Shown one piece after another: positions 44,867-56,081 of a DNA stretch of 64,000 bases. Where the stretch lies: assembly GCA_027919835.1 (NCBI GenBank), contig JANVFP010000005.1, forward strand, positions 496,001 through 560,000, written 5' to 3'. This DNA comes from Lentinula raphanica. Taxonomy: Eukaryota; Basidiomycota; Agaricomycetes; Agaricales; Omphalotaceae. Each line of letters starts with the position of its first letter. The stretch's first letter is position 1. The notes under the pieces were generated by a model that saw only the letters and a list, made by a program, of their open reading frames with translations, did no database searches and was not told where the DNA came from. Position numbers and translations under genes: made by a program.

Positions 44867-45985
44867 TCAACTCATCTGATAGGGCGCAGCATTGATTCTG
44901 ATCAAAAAAAATAAGGCTGAAGCCTGAGAGGCATATCTCTTGACCTGCGTGATATCTTCACGTATAGTGGAGAGTTGACAATGAGTTATTTGTCCTTGAG
45001 TAATCTGAAGAAGAATATCTGGGTTAGTCAGAGGATCCTTGAAGATTTAAAGAGACGAAGTTCGAAGCCGAGCGCCGGCACATGGACATTGCGGCATGAA
45101 TTGCAACAAAAGTAAAGTACTTAGTAATAAGTATCACGTACATTTTTCTCTAATTTCTGTTCTGTTCGAGACACAGAGTTTCGAAGAGCTACAAGTGACT
45201 GGATCTGAGAACATAACTAGAATGAGTTTCCCTTGAGAGTTTCAGTGGAAAACATACCTTGAAATCATCCTTGGCCTGTACAAGTTGTGCTCGAAAAGTC
45301 TGAATCACGCGAAAATCTGACCTGCTTGAGATCAGTCTTCGTATGAGCTTCTTCGATTGCATGCCCTTAATCCACCCGTCAATCTTCTGCAGTGTTCTAT
45401 GTAGTGCAAGAAATTTCATTGAACAATGAACGGTTCGCAGAAAATAATAAATAAAAAATTTAAACTTACAGTATTAACTGTTCCACGTGACTGTCCAATG
45501 TAGGATCGTGGTTTTGGAGCATAGGAAAGTTGGATCGATGTAGCTCTTGATATGTCTTCAACACCACAGACAGCAGGTCGCTGACCGCTGTTGCCAGTTC
45601 TCGCACATCCTCGCGATTTTCCTTCACACTCTACATAAAATTGTCTTCGATAATTCAAGTTTCATGAAGAGTATTCAAAACACACCTGCGCAGTTCGAAA
45701 GATGCTCAACGCAACAGCAGACAGACTTCCAAGATAGGGGACAACGGATGCAAACTGTGATGCAGTATTGAGAGTAGTAAGAACTTGGTCTGAAATGTCC
45801 CAGCATGTACTAGAGCGGAAAGACATCTTCTCATAGGCCGTCGGACGTGGTTGATTGGAACAGCTGCTGTTCTCTACGCTCTTTCCTCCGGGCTCAGCTG
45901 TCTCCAGGGGGTTCCTAGGCTTCCGCTTTGGACCAGACTTGGTAAACCGTCCTTTGAACTTTGTGTACGCCAATTTCAGTTTCAT
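44867..45985 (-). CDS. Protein with MLKL-like four-helix N-terminal domain
   Basis: Five exons on the minus strand: 45985-45686, 45630-45470, 45396-45258, 45204-45142, 45004-44867. Phases agree throughout and give 266 residues. After a basic leader, residues ~55-230 form amphipathic helices typical of the adaptor domain found at the N-terminus of many mushroom STAND, NLR-like and kinase proteins (WDISDQVLTTLNTASQFASV, PYLGSLSAVALSIFRTAQ, NREDVRELATAVSDLLSVVL, KLIRRLISSRSD). Here no NACHT, TPR or kinase domain follows. It is thus a stand-alone domain protein or the N-terminus of a decayed larger gene. The function, perhaps signalling or membrane-active cell death, is inferred from the family. 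Confidence 0.65.
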
Positions 45986-47599
45986 GAGTGCCGTCGACGA
46001 TGGCTAGAGTTATGGGTTGGAAGGCTGAGGACAAGGGATGTTATGAGTCGAACATCTGTTTTTGATTATACACCTTTACAATTCGGTATCGATGGGTGAT
46101 GTCGACAAATAGGTGTGGTGGTACAGCAGCCATGGTGAGCAGCTGTGGTGAGCAGCTGTGGTGAACAGCTGTGGTGAACAGCCATGAACATTACGAGCGG
46201 CTGTCTCTGTCTGATCATCTTACGTCCATGACCATAAGCAATTGAAGACTGAAGTTCTAGTTGTAAAGTGGTTGAGGTTTTCCTAAGTCTTCAGCTCGCG
46301 TGGATTGAGTACACAAAAGCCCGGAAATAATGTTTACTAGCACGGTGAAGGTAGTTGAAGTTGAAGGAAGGATCGACTGCCAAAGAAATTACGTGTTTGT
46401 CGCCAACGAAGGAGCGGCAAACTAAAGTCTTCGGACGGACAACTCTTTCTTCGTTACTGCCATCAGCTGCCATCGCGTGTCCGACGACGACACAGTGTAT
46501 TCGACAATACATAAGCCTCGGAACTTTCTTTCATCTTTATCTGAGACATCTCTTTGATAGCCTCACAAACACTCCCTTGCAATTCACATTCGTAATACTC
46601 CTTCACCAATATGGACAACAGGATAGACTTCGACCCCAACAGCATGCCATATCCCGACTTCACCTCCGACAGGCATCCTACCTCAAGGAGAAGGTTGAAT
46701 AGGGACCCGGAAAGCCCAGACAACGATAATAAAGAACGAGGAAGGGATAGCCATTATCGATTCTCCATTTCATCTGTGCCCATTCGTCTGTGCCCATTCG
46801 TCTCGTCCGCGTCAACAGTTACTGCCGCATGCCTCAACGACCGCGTATGACCCGGGGAATAGTCCAGGCCATATAGATTGCCAGACACATTCATTGTCTC
46901 CCAAAAGGCCCTCCTAGGAGGTGGCGCTCAAGGAGGTTCACCCCATCCCTTCCTCTCTTCCTTCTCCAGCGACAATCCAAATTCATCCGAAAGCTACCCA
47001 TATCAGACAAGTCAACCGGACCTCACATAGCATACGAAAGTCCAAAGATGTTGCTGGAGATATGGTGCTCTTGTGTTGGGCTTCGTCGTAGCTTCGTCGA
47101 GAAAACGTACGTTGAGAGGATAGTGGGGGGCCGGTGGTGATTGGCGGCGTGAGCGGTGTTGAACGAGGGAAGGATCAAGTAGACAACAGAGTCCAGACCT
47201 TGGGGAGACCAGTCCAAAATGTGTTCACTCCGTTAGCAGCAGACCAGTCCGACGTTATATCGAATCTCTCCCCCGCTAGCTCATCATGATCGAGCATTTC
47301 GTACTCCTCACACCATCCATCATACAACCGCCGGCTGTCTACTATGCACCAGATCAATTGCCACATAACCACACGGATAACCTTAACGCGAATGCCCTTG
47401 TCAAAACTTCTCGTTTCAGAAACATAACACCAGTTTATATTCCAACGGCGTCAGGGATTACTTTACAAGAAAAGGACGCCTTATGGCAAAAAACCGTAAC
47501 GACACGTTCAAATTGTGATCACGCTCAGAAAATCTCTCCAGTCCACAGATTTCGCTTGTAAGGGAGTTCCCTGGTGTATTGTTCCATGGTGTGTTCAAA
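45986..47599. other. Intergenic, no gene supported
   Basis: Contains a short 13 bp tandem repeat (46126-46186). A frame at 46611-46850 (MDNRIDFDPNSMPYPDF...) may be a gene fragment with Pro/Ser-rich continuation to about 46930, but no splice model holds. Confidence 0.4.
46126..46186 (+). repeat. 13 bp tandem repeat
   Basis: About four units of AGCAGCTGTGGTG with G/A variation. Confidence 0.8.
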
Positions 47600-48250
47600 T
47601 GCGATCCAACTCCTCCTCCCTGTCCCTAGACCAAAAACGTTTAACGGCCACGCAGTATGATTCGCTCTCCTCCTCAACCATTCCCTGGTCCCCCTTCCCA
47701 CCAACCTCCACCCCCCTGCTCGCAAGATTCTTCGCGCGTCGCTCGAGGCCAAGATCTTTCAGACGTTCGGCGTATTCCCATCCGGCTGGGGAGAGGTCGG
47801 AGTCGGCTTTGTAGGAGTGTTCGATGAGGGATTGGCCGGACTAGGTGATTGTGAGCAGGGAGGATGAGATTGAGTAATGGGGACGTACCCTGGCAAAGTA
47901 TATCGTCCTCGGTGTGTTATGGATGTTCATCAGAAAGAACACAATCCGAGACTGTTGAACGAATTCCATATATCAATTATCAATCACTGACTTGGGACAA
48001 AAGCTTACTTGAAGATATCCCTTGCTATTCTAGATCTCGAATTCTCGTCAGCCCACATCCCCAACGAATGTATATTTAAACCTAACTCACATTAACCATG
48101 GTCCATAATCCTCTCCCCAAAATTGAATATCTGTATATGCGGCCAATCCTTCTCCTCCACGGGCTCGTAGTATTTCTCGTGGTCCCGGATCCAGTTGTAG
48201 TAGTCTTCGACCGCTTTGTCTGGGTCCCAGTCGCGGTAGTGGTCGAAGAA
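47600..48250 (-). pseudogene. Fragment of 6-phosphofructo-2-kinase / fructose-2,6-bisphosphatase-like gene
   Basis: Minus-strand exon blocks read DHYRDWDPDKAVEDYYNWIR and HIQIFNFGERIM (about 48250-48100), then GYLQ|SRIVFFLMNIHNTPRTIYFA|RSGQSLIEHSYKADSDLS, PAGWEYAERLK and HTAWP (to about 47640). Splice sites inside the phosphatase start are still canonical. This order is the end of the kinase half followed by the start of the phosphatase half of a PFK26-like enzyme, which controls fructose-2,6-bisphosphate. RSGQS replaces the catalytic RHGES, as in yeast Pfk26, whose phosphatase is inactive. The ATP-binding half is absent upstream, a GACCATG insertion breaks the exon ending IMVN, and a further frame break precedes HTAWP. 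Hence a dead fragment. Confidence 0.75.
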
Positions 48251-48259
48251 CGAGAAGAA

Positions 48260-49075
48260 GAGGTGGAGGAGTGAGGAAGGGAGAAGGAGAAGAGAGGAAA
48301 AAGAGACGGCTTAAGCGCCTATAGGATACGTACGTTACGTAACAAAAGCGCTTAAACTATAAAGTCTTTAGGCGCGCAAGGGTGATTGTCGTCGGTCGAG
48401 CCTGGGTCGAGCAATCGAAAACCTCAAAGTATGCATCGACGAATGCAGTTTGAACAAGCGAGGCGGCTTTCTACAGCTTCCAGGTCGCACTGCTCACAGG
48501 GATAGAACACAGGTAATGTGCCATGGAAGTCTGTTCGGATTACTTAGCAGCGTTGATAGCGGCTGAGCATCACTGGAACTCGAATTAGAACAAGAATTTA
48601 GAAGATGATCATGTATAACGAGGGAATCGGTATTCTAAACGGGAACGGTGTACCGTGTCCCAGCATCGTGGTACATACATCGTAGTGAAAGACAAAGAAA
48701 GATAGAAAAAAAAAGTTGAAACCTCAAAGTTCGCTCATCTCCCCACTGTCCACTGTCACCAAATCATCCATACGCGAATTGATCACACAGTCGACCAGAA
48801 CGTTCTCTGAAGCTCAAATCTGAAATGCTTGGGTGCGATTCGAGGATAGCTCTCCAAGAAGACGATCTTGATCAAGGGAAGGGGATGGGTGAAGCTACGT
48901 AGCGTGTAGCGTGTAGCATGTAGCATCGGGAGGTTTGTGGGTATAGAAATTGCGATATGTGAGCCAGTGAGTCAGTGTCTTGTGGTTAATGCGATAGAAT
49001 ATCGAGAAGAAGTGACATACAATCCACGTGTTCCTGCAAGAGTCGAGCGGATGGAAGGTTGGAAGGTTGGAAGGT
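48260..49075. other. Intergenic, no gene supported
   Basis: Only short shadow frames. A small GTAGC-type iteration lies at about 48896-48926 (CGTGTAGCGTGTAGCATGTAG). Confidence 0.5.
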
Positions 49076-49918
49076 TTAAAAGAAGGGAGACAAAAAAAAC
49101 CTCGTCAATAAACCACATCCTACCATATCATGATATATAAACCAAAGAAACTCACTCAACATCCCTCGAGCATTAGCATGTATTCGCATCTGGACCTCCT
49201 CCCACACCCGAGGCGGGAGCCGAGCGCCCACGAGACTCAACCGGGTGAACGTCTCGGGCTCCGCAGAGTAGGGATCATTGCTGAACCAGACGTGATACCG
49301 GAGTTCGCCTTTGTATCGTCGGGGTGGGGGTGGGGGTTGGCGTTTGGTTAGGGATAGGGGAGGTGGCGCGGGGGTACTGGTATGGCTGGTATGGTGGATG
49401 GGATCTATATCGGTGGAATCGGCGGAGTCGATGGGATCGATGGGATCCGTAGTAGCCGTGGTAGCCGTGGTAGTCATGATATGAGGACTATCAAAAACAC
49501 CGCAATCACCAGATTCACCACGGCAATCATCACCGCCGCCGCGATAGCTGCTGCTCAATATGTCGTCGCTGCTCGACACAGTCGACACAAACTCGGACAC
49601 ACTGAGCGCCGCAGTGACAAAATTGAAAGCCAACCCGGTGTCCGAACGGTCGTCTGGAAAAGACTCAGAGCCTGTGGCCTGCAAAATCCGGAACGAACTC
49701 GTGGTCAGATTCAAGGTGATAGCAAAAGAGACGCAAGGGGTACAGCAACATAGTTCAACCCGTTTGTGGGTGCGGGAGAAGCTGGGAGAAGGACTTACAG
49801 AAGCACTAGTACTATGGTCAGGGCCATGCCAACCTTGAAGAGGCCTGGTGTACACCGCACTAGGAAGAAGAGCGAGGGCGAGGAGGAGTATGAAGAGAGG
49901 GAAGACTCGGAGAGACAT
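49076..49918 (-). CDS. Signal-peptide protein of unknown function
   Basis: Open frame of 280 codons from 49918. MSLRVFPLFILLLALALL is a strong signal peptide or anchor; the ATG at 49972 adds 18 residues ahead of it and is less likely. A 120 nt stretch (49679-49798, GTAAGT...TTGCAG) is a multiple of three and could be an intron. The middle is Ser/Thr/Asp-rich with an Asp-Pro-Ile repeat region. The C-terminal third (RYKGELRYHVWFSNDPYSAE, RLPPRVWEEVQMRIHANARG) looks like a conserved folded segment. Family not recognised. The low-complexity middle makes part of the model uncertain. Confidence 0.5.
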   Translation of the reverse strand: MSLRVFPLFILLLALALLPSAVYTRPLQGWHGPDHSTSASVSPSPSFSRTHKRVELCCCTPCVSFAITLNLTTSSFRILQATGSESFPDDRSDTGLAFNFVTAALSVSEFVSTVSSSDDILSSSYRGGGDDCRGESGDCGVFDSPHIMTTTATTATTDPIDPIDSADSTDIDPIHHTSHTSTPAPPPLSLTKRQPPPPPRRYKGELRYHVWFSNDPYSAEPETFTRLSLVGARLPPRVWEEVQMRIHANARGMLSEFLWFIYHDMVGCGLLTRFFLSPFF

Positions 49919-50486
49919 GATTGATATCCATGATATCCGAGAATTGCTGAGAGGCTTGACATGGATGAACATCGGGATACGAGCTGAAAGTGAGTACTAC
50001 TATTCAACAGACTTCCAGCGTTGAGCCAAGAAGAATGAAAGATTGGATTGGACCGCATACTTACTGGGTACTTGGTATTACGACGCGGGTTCTCGTTGCA
50101 CAGGATATATAGAACAGACAAGAGTTGAACTGGCCAGCAGTTTCGTCTTGGTCTTTGAGACTTGGATATCGATGGGCAGTGGGTGAGGGGATAACCGGAA
50201 GAGAAAGCAGGTAAAGAAGAGATATTTATACGGGTTCCAAATCCCGATATGATTATCTTCTTTATCATCATGCGGCTTTTGCTCTTGCGCATGCGTATTG
50301 CGTATACTGATTGATTGATAGAGATTATAGCCCGACAGGTCCATGCATTTTGGGGTTGAGAATGCTTGAGAGTGTTTCCGATGTAGGACAGTTCAACTTG
50401 AATGTTATCATGTTCAATGGTGGTGGTATGAAGACAAGAGCACAAAAAACGGTCACGAGATCGCTCTTTCTTCTTTCTTCTCTCTC

Positions 50487-51663
50487 ATGTACCACGTCTT
50501 CCTAGGCGCACCAAGTATCAAAACCCTTGCAAAAACCTCTTCTCTGGAAGATAGCCAATTTACATGGACGACAATCTCCTCTCCAACACAGCTCACTACC
50601 ACCACCCCTGCCGAACACCTCGAACACGAACATCTCCCACCGCCCGCGACATTGGAAGCCGCCAGTCGTCGGATATCCCTTCTGTTGTATCAGAACGCGC
50701 TCTTTCGAGATGACGAGGCTGAGCAAGAACCAGAAGATCATCAGGAAGGTACATACTTATGCCTTGGCCTTAATGGACTACGTTTAGTCAGTGCTGACTG
50801 TACCATGTATTGTCTATCAGGCGGAGAGACCTTGATTACCTGGCCTCCAACGCCAATGGACGAAGACGACGAGCGTTCGAAAGAGAACACTACAAGACTG
50901 GACAAGTCCAGATCAGCGTACTTTAACAACACCACCACCCGTCTCTCAAACCAAATCGAAACACAAGAAACACAAGAATCCCAATCCTACAACTACTCCG
51001 ACACATCCTCCATCGCTCGATTTCCCAAATTCCACTTCAACCTCCACATCCTCTCGTCGCTTTCTTCCCTCGTTGCAAACTCGAAGCTACCTAAATCAGA
51101 ACATGGTTACGATTATCCTTCAAAGACCAAAGTCAACGTCCTCCTCGCTGTTCTGGAAGTCGAAGGTCCGGACGTGATACGGACGAAGAAGGGTGTGGAT
51201 GCAGGGAAGGAGATTTCGGTGTTGAGGATGATATTGGGTGATGAGGATGGGACAGTGTGTAAGTTGACTGCGTGGAGGGAGACGGCGGAGGTTTGGGGAG
51301 GGTCTGGGCCGAAAGATATACCAGCGAAGCGTGGTGATGTTGTTCTCATTCAAAGTAAGTTATAACTGTGTCTGACTTTCGCTTATTCAAACCTGACACT
51401 GACTTTCAATGAAAATCTCAATTCTCAATTCTGATCCCGTCCTGATATGCGCAGACGTAACACCCTCACACGACCCATCCACCTCTCTTACCCTCACCGC
51501 GTCTCCAAACCTCAAATCAAAACTCGAGATCTGTTACCGGACCATGCCTTACACCCATGAAGATTTACGTTTGAGACCTGACCTACGGCTCGGCGGCAAT
51601 GATGCTAGTGTCCGCAAGGTGGCCGGGGTGGTGAGGTGGTTTGAAGGGATGGCAGGGATTTGA
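50487..51663 (+). CDS. OB-fold protein, probably single-stranded-DNA binding
   Basis: Exons 50487-50748, 50821-51354 and 51455-51663 (introns 72 and 100 nt), 334 residues. The N-terminal half is acidic and disordered with low complexity. Residues ~190-300 have an OB-fold pattern: NVLLAVLEVEGPDVIR, ISVLRMILGDEDGTVCKLTA, then KRGDVVLIQ and SLTLTASPN, as in RPA and shieldin-2-like proteins. The short C-terminal tail (VRKVAGVVRWFEG) follows. A role in DNA repair or telomere protection is a family-level guess. The first intron has no stop and length divisible by three, so an unspliced form would also be open. Confidence 0.6.
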
Positions 51664-52173
51664 GAAGGGTTTTTATGGAACGTATGTAAAAGCTCTTCCT
51701 CTCTTTTCTGTTTGGCGCGTATTGAATGTGGGTTACTTATAATGAAATCCACGTTTAGCCGGTCTCCTGTTGTCGAAGAGCTCCATCCGGTTCGAAATTT
51801 CCTTCGAATGGGTCTACGGAGAGTGTAAGAATCACCTGGTGGGACCCAGGAAAATCCGAAGAATTGACATACATAACTCGGTGCAGGGCATGCTTAGGGT
51901 TTATAATCCCTGGATTGATGTTTGTACGTATGTCGTTCTTGGTTCCGTTGTATGTACTGATGTTCGAATCAACTGACGCAGCCCTGCTGGTGGTCAGCTA
52001 AAATATCTTCACGGAACTACCAAGAGAAGCGAAGGCAAAAAAATAAACATTCCCATGAAAATCGTAGAACTTACGACAGTCAGATAAATAAAGCTTCCTA
52101 TGTTTAATCTGAACGAGGTACTGTTCCTTCTCAAACATCGTCACCTTCCCTAATACTCACAACCCTCCAAAAA

Positions 52174-54702
52174 ATGGCGACCTCTTACGCCAACACAGCT
52201 CCGGCTCCAGAAAAAATCATGATCAGCCACCCCGCAGAATCTGACAACCTGCCTCCTCTGTACATAGACGAATCCGCTCTCGACGACATCGACACATCCG
52301 ATCTAACTGAGATGCTCATGCCCATGCCTACTACCTTGAAGCATCGCTCCGCCTCAATTATCGTCGCTAGCGGTGCCAACACGGATGCGAGACGATTGTC
52401 GTCTACAGGCCAAGACCGTCCGAGTAATGACTCTGGTTACCCACCCAACTTGAACATGAACATCAACCCCCTTCCTTTCTCTACCTCATATCTATCCGAA
52501 CGTATCCGTCGTCCCTCGTTCGTCCGTGTAGATTCCGGTGCAGAAACTATAATTACCACTACTACTATCACAGCACCCTCCCCGACGACGACAATCAAAA
52601 CAACACAAACGTTCGGAAATACGTTCGATGATCGTGTCCGTTCGCTTCGATATGAAGAATCCCCGATCGTCAGTGCCCAGATTGCTCGAAAACAAAAAAG
52701 ACGGAGTATACTCCATTTTGCTGCTCTGTGTTGGTGTTTTGCGCTCGAAGGCTGGAATGATGGATCTGTAGGTCCATTGCTTCCGGTGATTCAAAGTCAC
52801 TATGGTGTACGTCGGTTTTCATTTTCGAGTTGTTCTCAATCCGCCTGTATTGATCTCATATGTTTCAATAGGTTGGCTTTTCAGTCGTATCGTTGTTGTT
52901 TGTTTCCAACTGTTGCGTGAGTGATCCAATAAGTCTCATGCAAATTGATTGGTGGTGACATCGTGTCCGCGAATAGGGCTTTCTTATCGGAGCTGGAATC
53001 AACGTTTGGCTAAATGAACGATTTGGTTTCGGAAAGGTTAGTATGTTCGAGCACGAACCGCAAGTCAAGTCTTTCATCTTACGGGGCTTCGTCTCAGGTC
53101 ATGATCCTTGGATCACTCTTCCTTCTCGCCACTTTTGTCATTCAAAGTCCCGCACCTCCATTCCCCGCGCTAGTCATATCCTTCTTATTCGCCGGCTTCG
53201 GTATGAGCCTCCAGGTAAGTTATCATTGCTTCTTCAAAGCATCTACTGTGACCGATCCCATCTCGCGAATCGCCAGGGCGCACAAGCAAACGGTTTTGTA
53301 GGAAGTCTCAAAAAGAACAAGTCTCCCAAACTCATGATGTTGCACGCATCGTATGGTGAGTTTTCATTCGTCTGCTTAGTGCTCTCCAGCCCGATCCGAG
53401 CGCTTAGTAACTAACAACTGACGATGATTCTCTTACAACCTTGGTTGTGGAATGTTCAGGTTTAGGAGCGTTCTGTTCGCCCTTGGTCGCCACTCAATTC
53501 TCTCAAACTCGACATTGGTCGTTCCATTATATTATTTCTGCTGGTATCGCGGTATCGAATATCTTCGTCTTGTGTGCTGTGTTTCGATTCAAGCGCCAAG
53601 AAGGTGAGAGTTGATCAGGCTTTGTACACAGTTAAAATGCTGATGCCCTTTCATCATGCTTGGTTAGAGCTACTCTTGGAAATCGGCCAAGCTCCTGACG
53701 AAGACGTCTCATCGAATTCAGCCACAGCGTCTTCTAATCTATATTCTCAAATACTCAACATCCGTGTCGTCTACCTCCTGGCCACATTCGCTCTCATATA
53801 CGTAGGAGTGGAAGTCACGATCGGAGGCAAGCTCGATTATCTCTTCATCTTCAATCGTGCTAGCTGCTGAATTGCTGGATCGAATCATCAGGTTGGATCG
53901 TCACGTTTATCATTCGAGAACGTGATGGAGGTCCTTCGGCGGGATATATCTCTTCTGGATTCTTCGGTGGTAGGTAGACATGGTGTCATTGTTCTACGCA
54001 TAGGCAATTGAATCTCATGATCATTCGCCTTGGGTACTGGGTATACAAGGACTCACTCTGGGGCGCCTGGCGCTGATGTACATCAACCAAAAGGTGATTC
54101 TTCGTTTTTCATCACGATGATAATGTACTGGACTGATTCACCCGTTAGGTCGGCGAACACACGGTGGTCTTCGTCTACGTTTTGTTATCGATCGGGTACG
54201 AACTTTGTCTTGCATTCAGATGATCGAATGTTAAGCACTGCGAAATCATCTTCCAGATTAGAAGTGACGATTTGGTTTGTACCATCCATCATTGAGAACG
54301 CTGTTGCAGTGAGCACGCTTTTCATCAATAATCTCACTACTTTTCTGAAGACAGATCGAACTGTTACTCAGGTTTCGTTCGTCGGTGTCCTCCTTGGACC
54401 ATTGTGGCCTATAGTCGTAGGCCACGGCGCGCATGTGATCCCTGCCTATCTGTTCACCGCATGTATGGGATTGATCACCGGGGTCGGGATGGCAGGCTCT
54501 GCAGCCTTGCCTTTCATCACTGGCGTCCTTGCTTCGAAATATGGCATCAAATCTTTACAACCATTGTGAGTCCTCATACGGACACTTGTCGGGATGACTT
54601 CAATTGATTGCAATATTCTTCTTTCTGTTTAGTCTGGTCGCAATGATGTGTACCATGGTGGGCCTCTGGGCTTTGGTGCCAAAAACCCGGCGTACGGCTT
54701 GA
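52174..54702 (+). CDS. MFS transporter, Bsc6-like
   Basis: Thirteen exons: 52174-52806, 52872-52916, 52977-53036, 53098-53214, 53277-53355, 53460-53603, 53668-53826, 53892-53969, 54050-54093, 54149-54195, 54257-54308, 54372-54565, 54633-54702. Phases agree and give 573 residues. A long Ser/Thr-rich cytoplasmic N-terminus (about 180 residues) precedes roughly twelve hydrophobic segments. The helix pattern and motifs (CFALEGWNDGSVGPLLPVIQ, FLIGAGINVWLNERFGFGK) match the fungal MFS group annotated as bypass-of-stop-codon-6-like, with unknown substrate. The intron after 53826 starts with GC (GGAG|GCAAGC). The gene appears intact. Confidence 0.85.
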
Positions 54703-54968
54703 GAGTTGTGCTTTTGAGGGAATCTTGAAGTTGTAGAATATGTCCTTAGAGTTTGTATATACTGATCATGTAAATCAGTAACTTCCTCATATAACATCGA
54801 GCCAGCTTACTGCTGGTTGGTCTCTGGGCTGCCAAATTAACTTACTTATTGCATAGAATTCGAGTTTCCAAGAGAGCCTTGTACATATATATGTCTATCC
54901 TCGAGCTTGATAGATATCAAAATGTAAGGGCTTCTTTACAAGAAAACATCGCAGAAAAGCCAACAATT

Positions 54969-55571
54969 CAACTCGTCACATTGTACAACACCGAGTTCAT
55001 CACCACACTGAGCATACGACCGGGAACCGTCTAGATTGTAGCTCATGTGAATCGGTTTGTAGGTAGAAAAAATCATGAGAAGTCTTACAGGGCTGGTATC
55101 ACCATATTCTTCAATAACCGCAAGATAGAAAGTGGCATTAGACACAGAGTATCCAGCTCCAAAACCACCAAGAGGTTGAGAAAAGTCGGGCATTGTGAGT
55201 TGTGCAGGAGGAGGGTTTGACGGAGAGGGATTCCCTGTATTGAAGGAGCGTTAAGTACGGTTCAGATGTTGCATAGTACTTGGAATGAAAAACCAACCAG
55301 GATAATTTGGCTCAGCATATTTGCCCAGGTCGTATCCAGATGCAAATTGGATAGAAGGAGCATCGCTACTCGGCAGAGAAGTAAAAAGCCATACAGTGTA
55401 ATTATATGCGCTAGTTCCGTAGTCCGCTATAGAAAGGTAGGAGAAGTTGAATGCAGCACCTGGGGCGATGGCAGTGCCATTAGCAGGCTCGTCGATTCGA
55501 GGAGTGGTTGCAGAGATGAGAAGAGGTAAAGAGAAGATACCCAAGAGGGACAATCGAGGTGAAAACCACAT
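54969..55571 (-). CDS. Small secreted protein, unknown function
   Basis: Exons 55571-55298, 55234-55089 and 55030-54969. The start MWFSPRLSLLGIFSLPLL plus ISATTP is a signal peptide. The secreted part has Asn-linked glycosylation sites (NGT, NFS, NYT, NAT) and reads like a beta-rich domain common in small agaricomycete secreted proteins (AYNYTVWLFTSLPS, GYSVSNATFYLAVIEEYG). The last exon is one base short of the frame: as given it ends early, while one more G near 55022 would give GRMLSVVMNSVLYNVTS and the stop at 54969. Likely a base error rather than decay. Confidence 0.65.
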
Positions 55572-56081
55572 TCTACTGGCAGCTCAACGTTGGACGCCTC
55601 AGAACTGGGGGTTGGGTGTAAAATACAGTTGGGCTTGAAACGCTTCTTATACAAACCAGGACCGGAACAACGGTAAAACGTGGGATCAGACAGCCTCGAA
55701 GTCTCAGTGGAGTCTTTCCGGTGAGCTCGTTGATTCCGCTTGGCATAGCGTATGGTAATGGACGGTAAATATGTAACTCTTCCTCGCACAAAGAACTCAA
55801 GGTGCTGCTGAAACGCTGAAGCTTGGGAGCTCTGAAACCCTAATCCAACCGAAGCCTGGGATTGAAGTCGAAGTATGGGATAGAATAACGATACGGAAGC
55901 CAATATGTATACCTAATCGAGGGGAAGAAAGCGTATCCAGAACTGTAGAAATTTTAGAAGGTGTGTACTTTATGGCTTTTGGGAGATACAACGTGAACGA
56001 GGAGATTGATATGGTAGACTCTAGTAACCACTGTTCCCGTTGACCTTGCGGAAATTCATCAGTAAGATAGTCAATGTTCAA

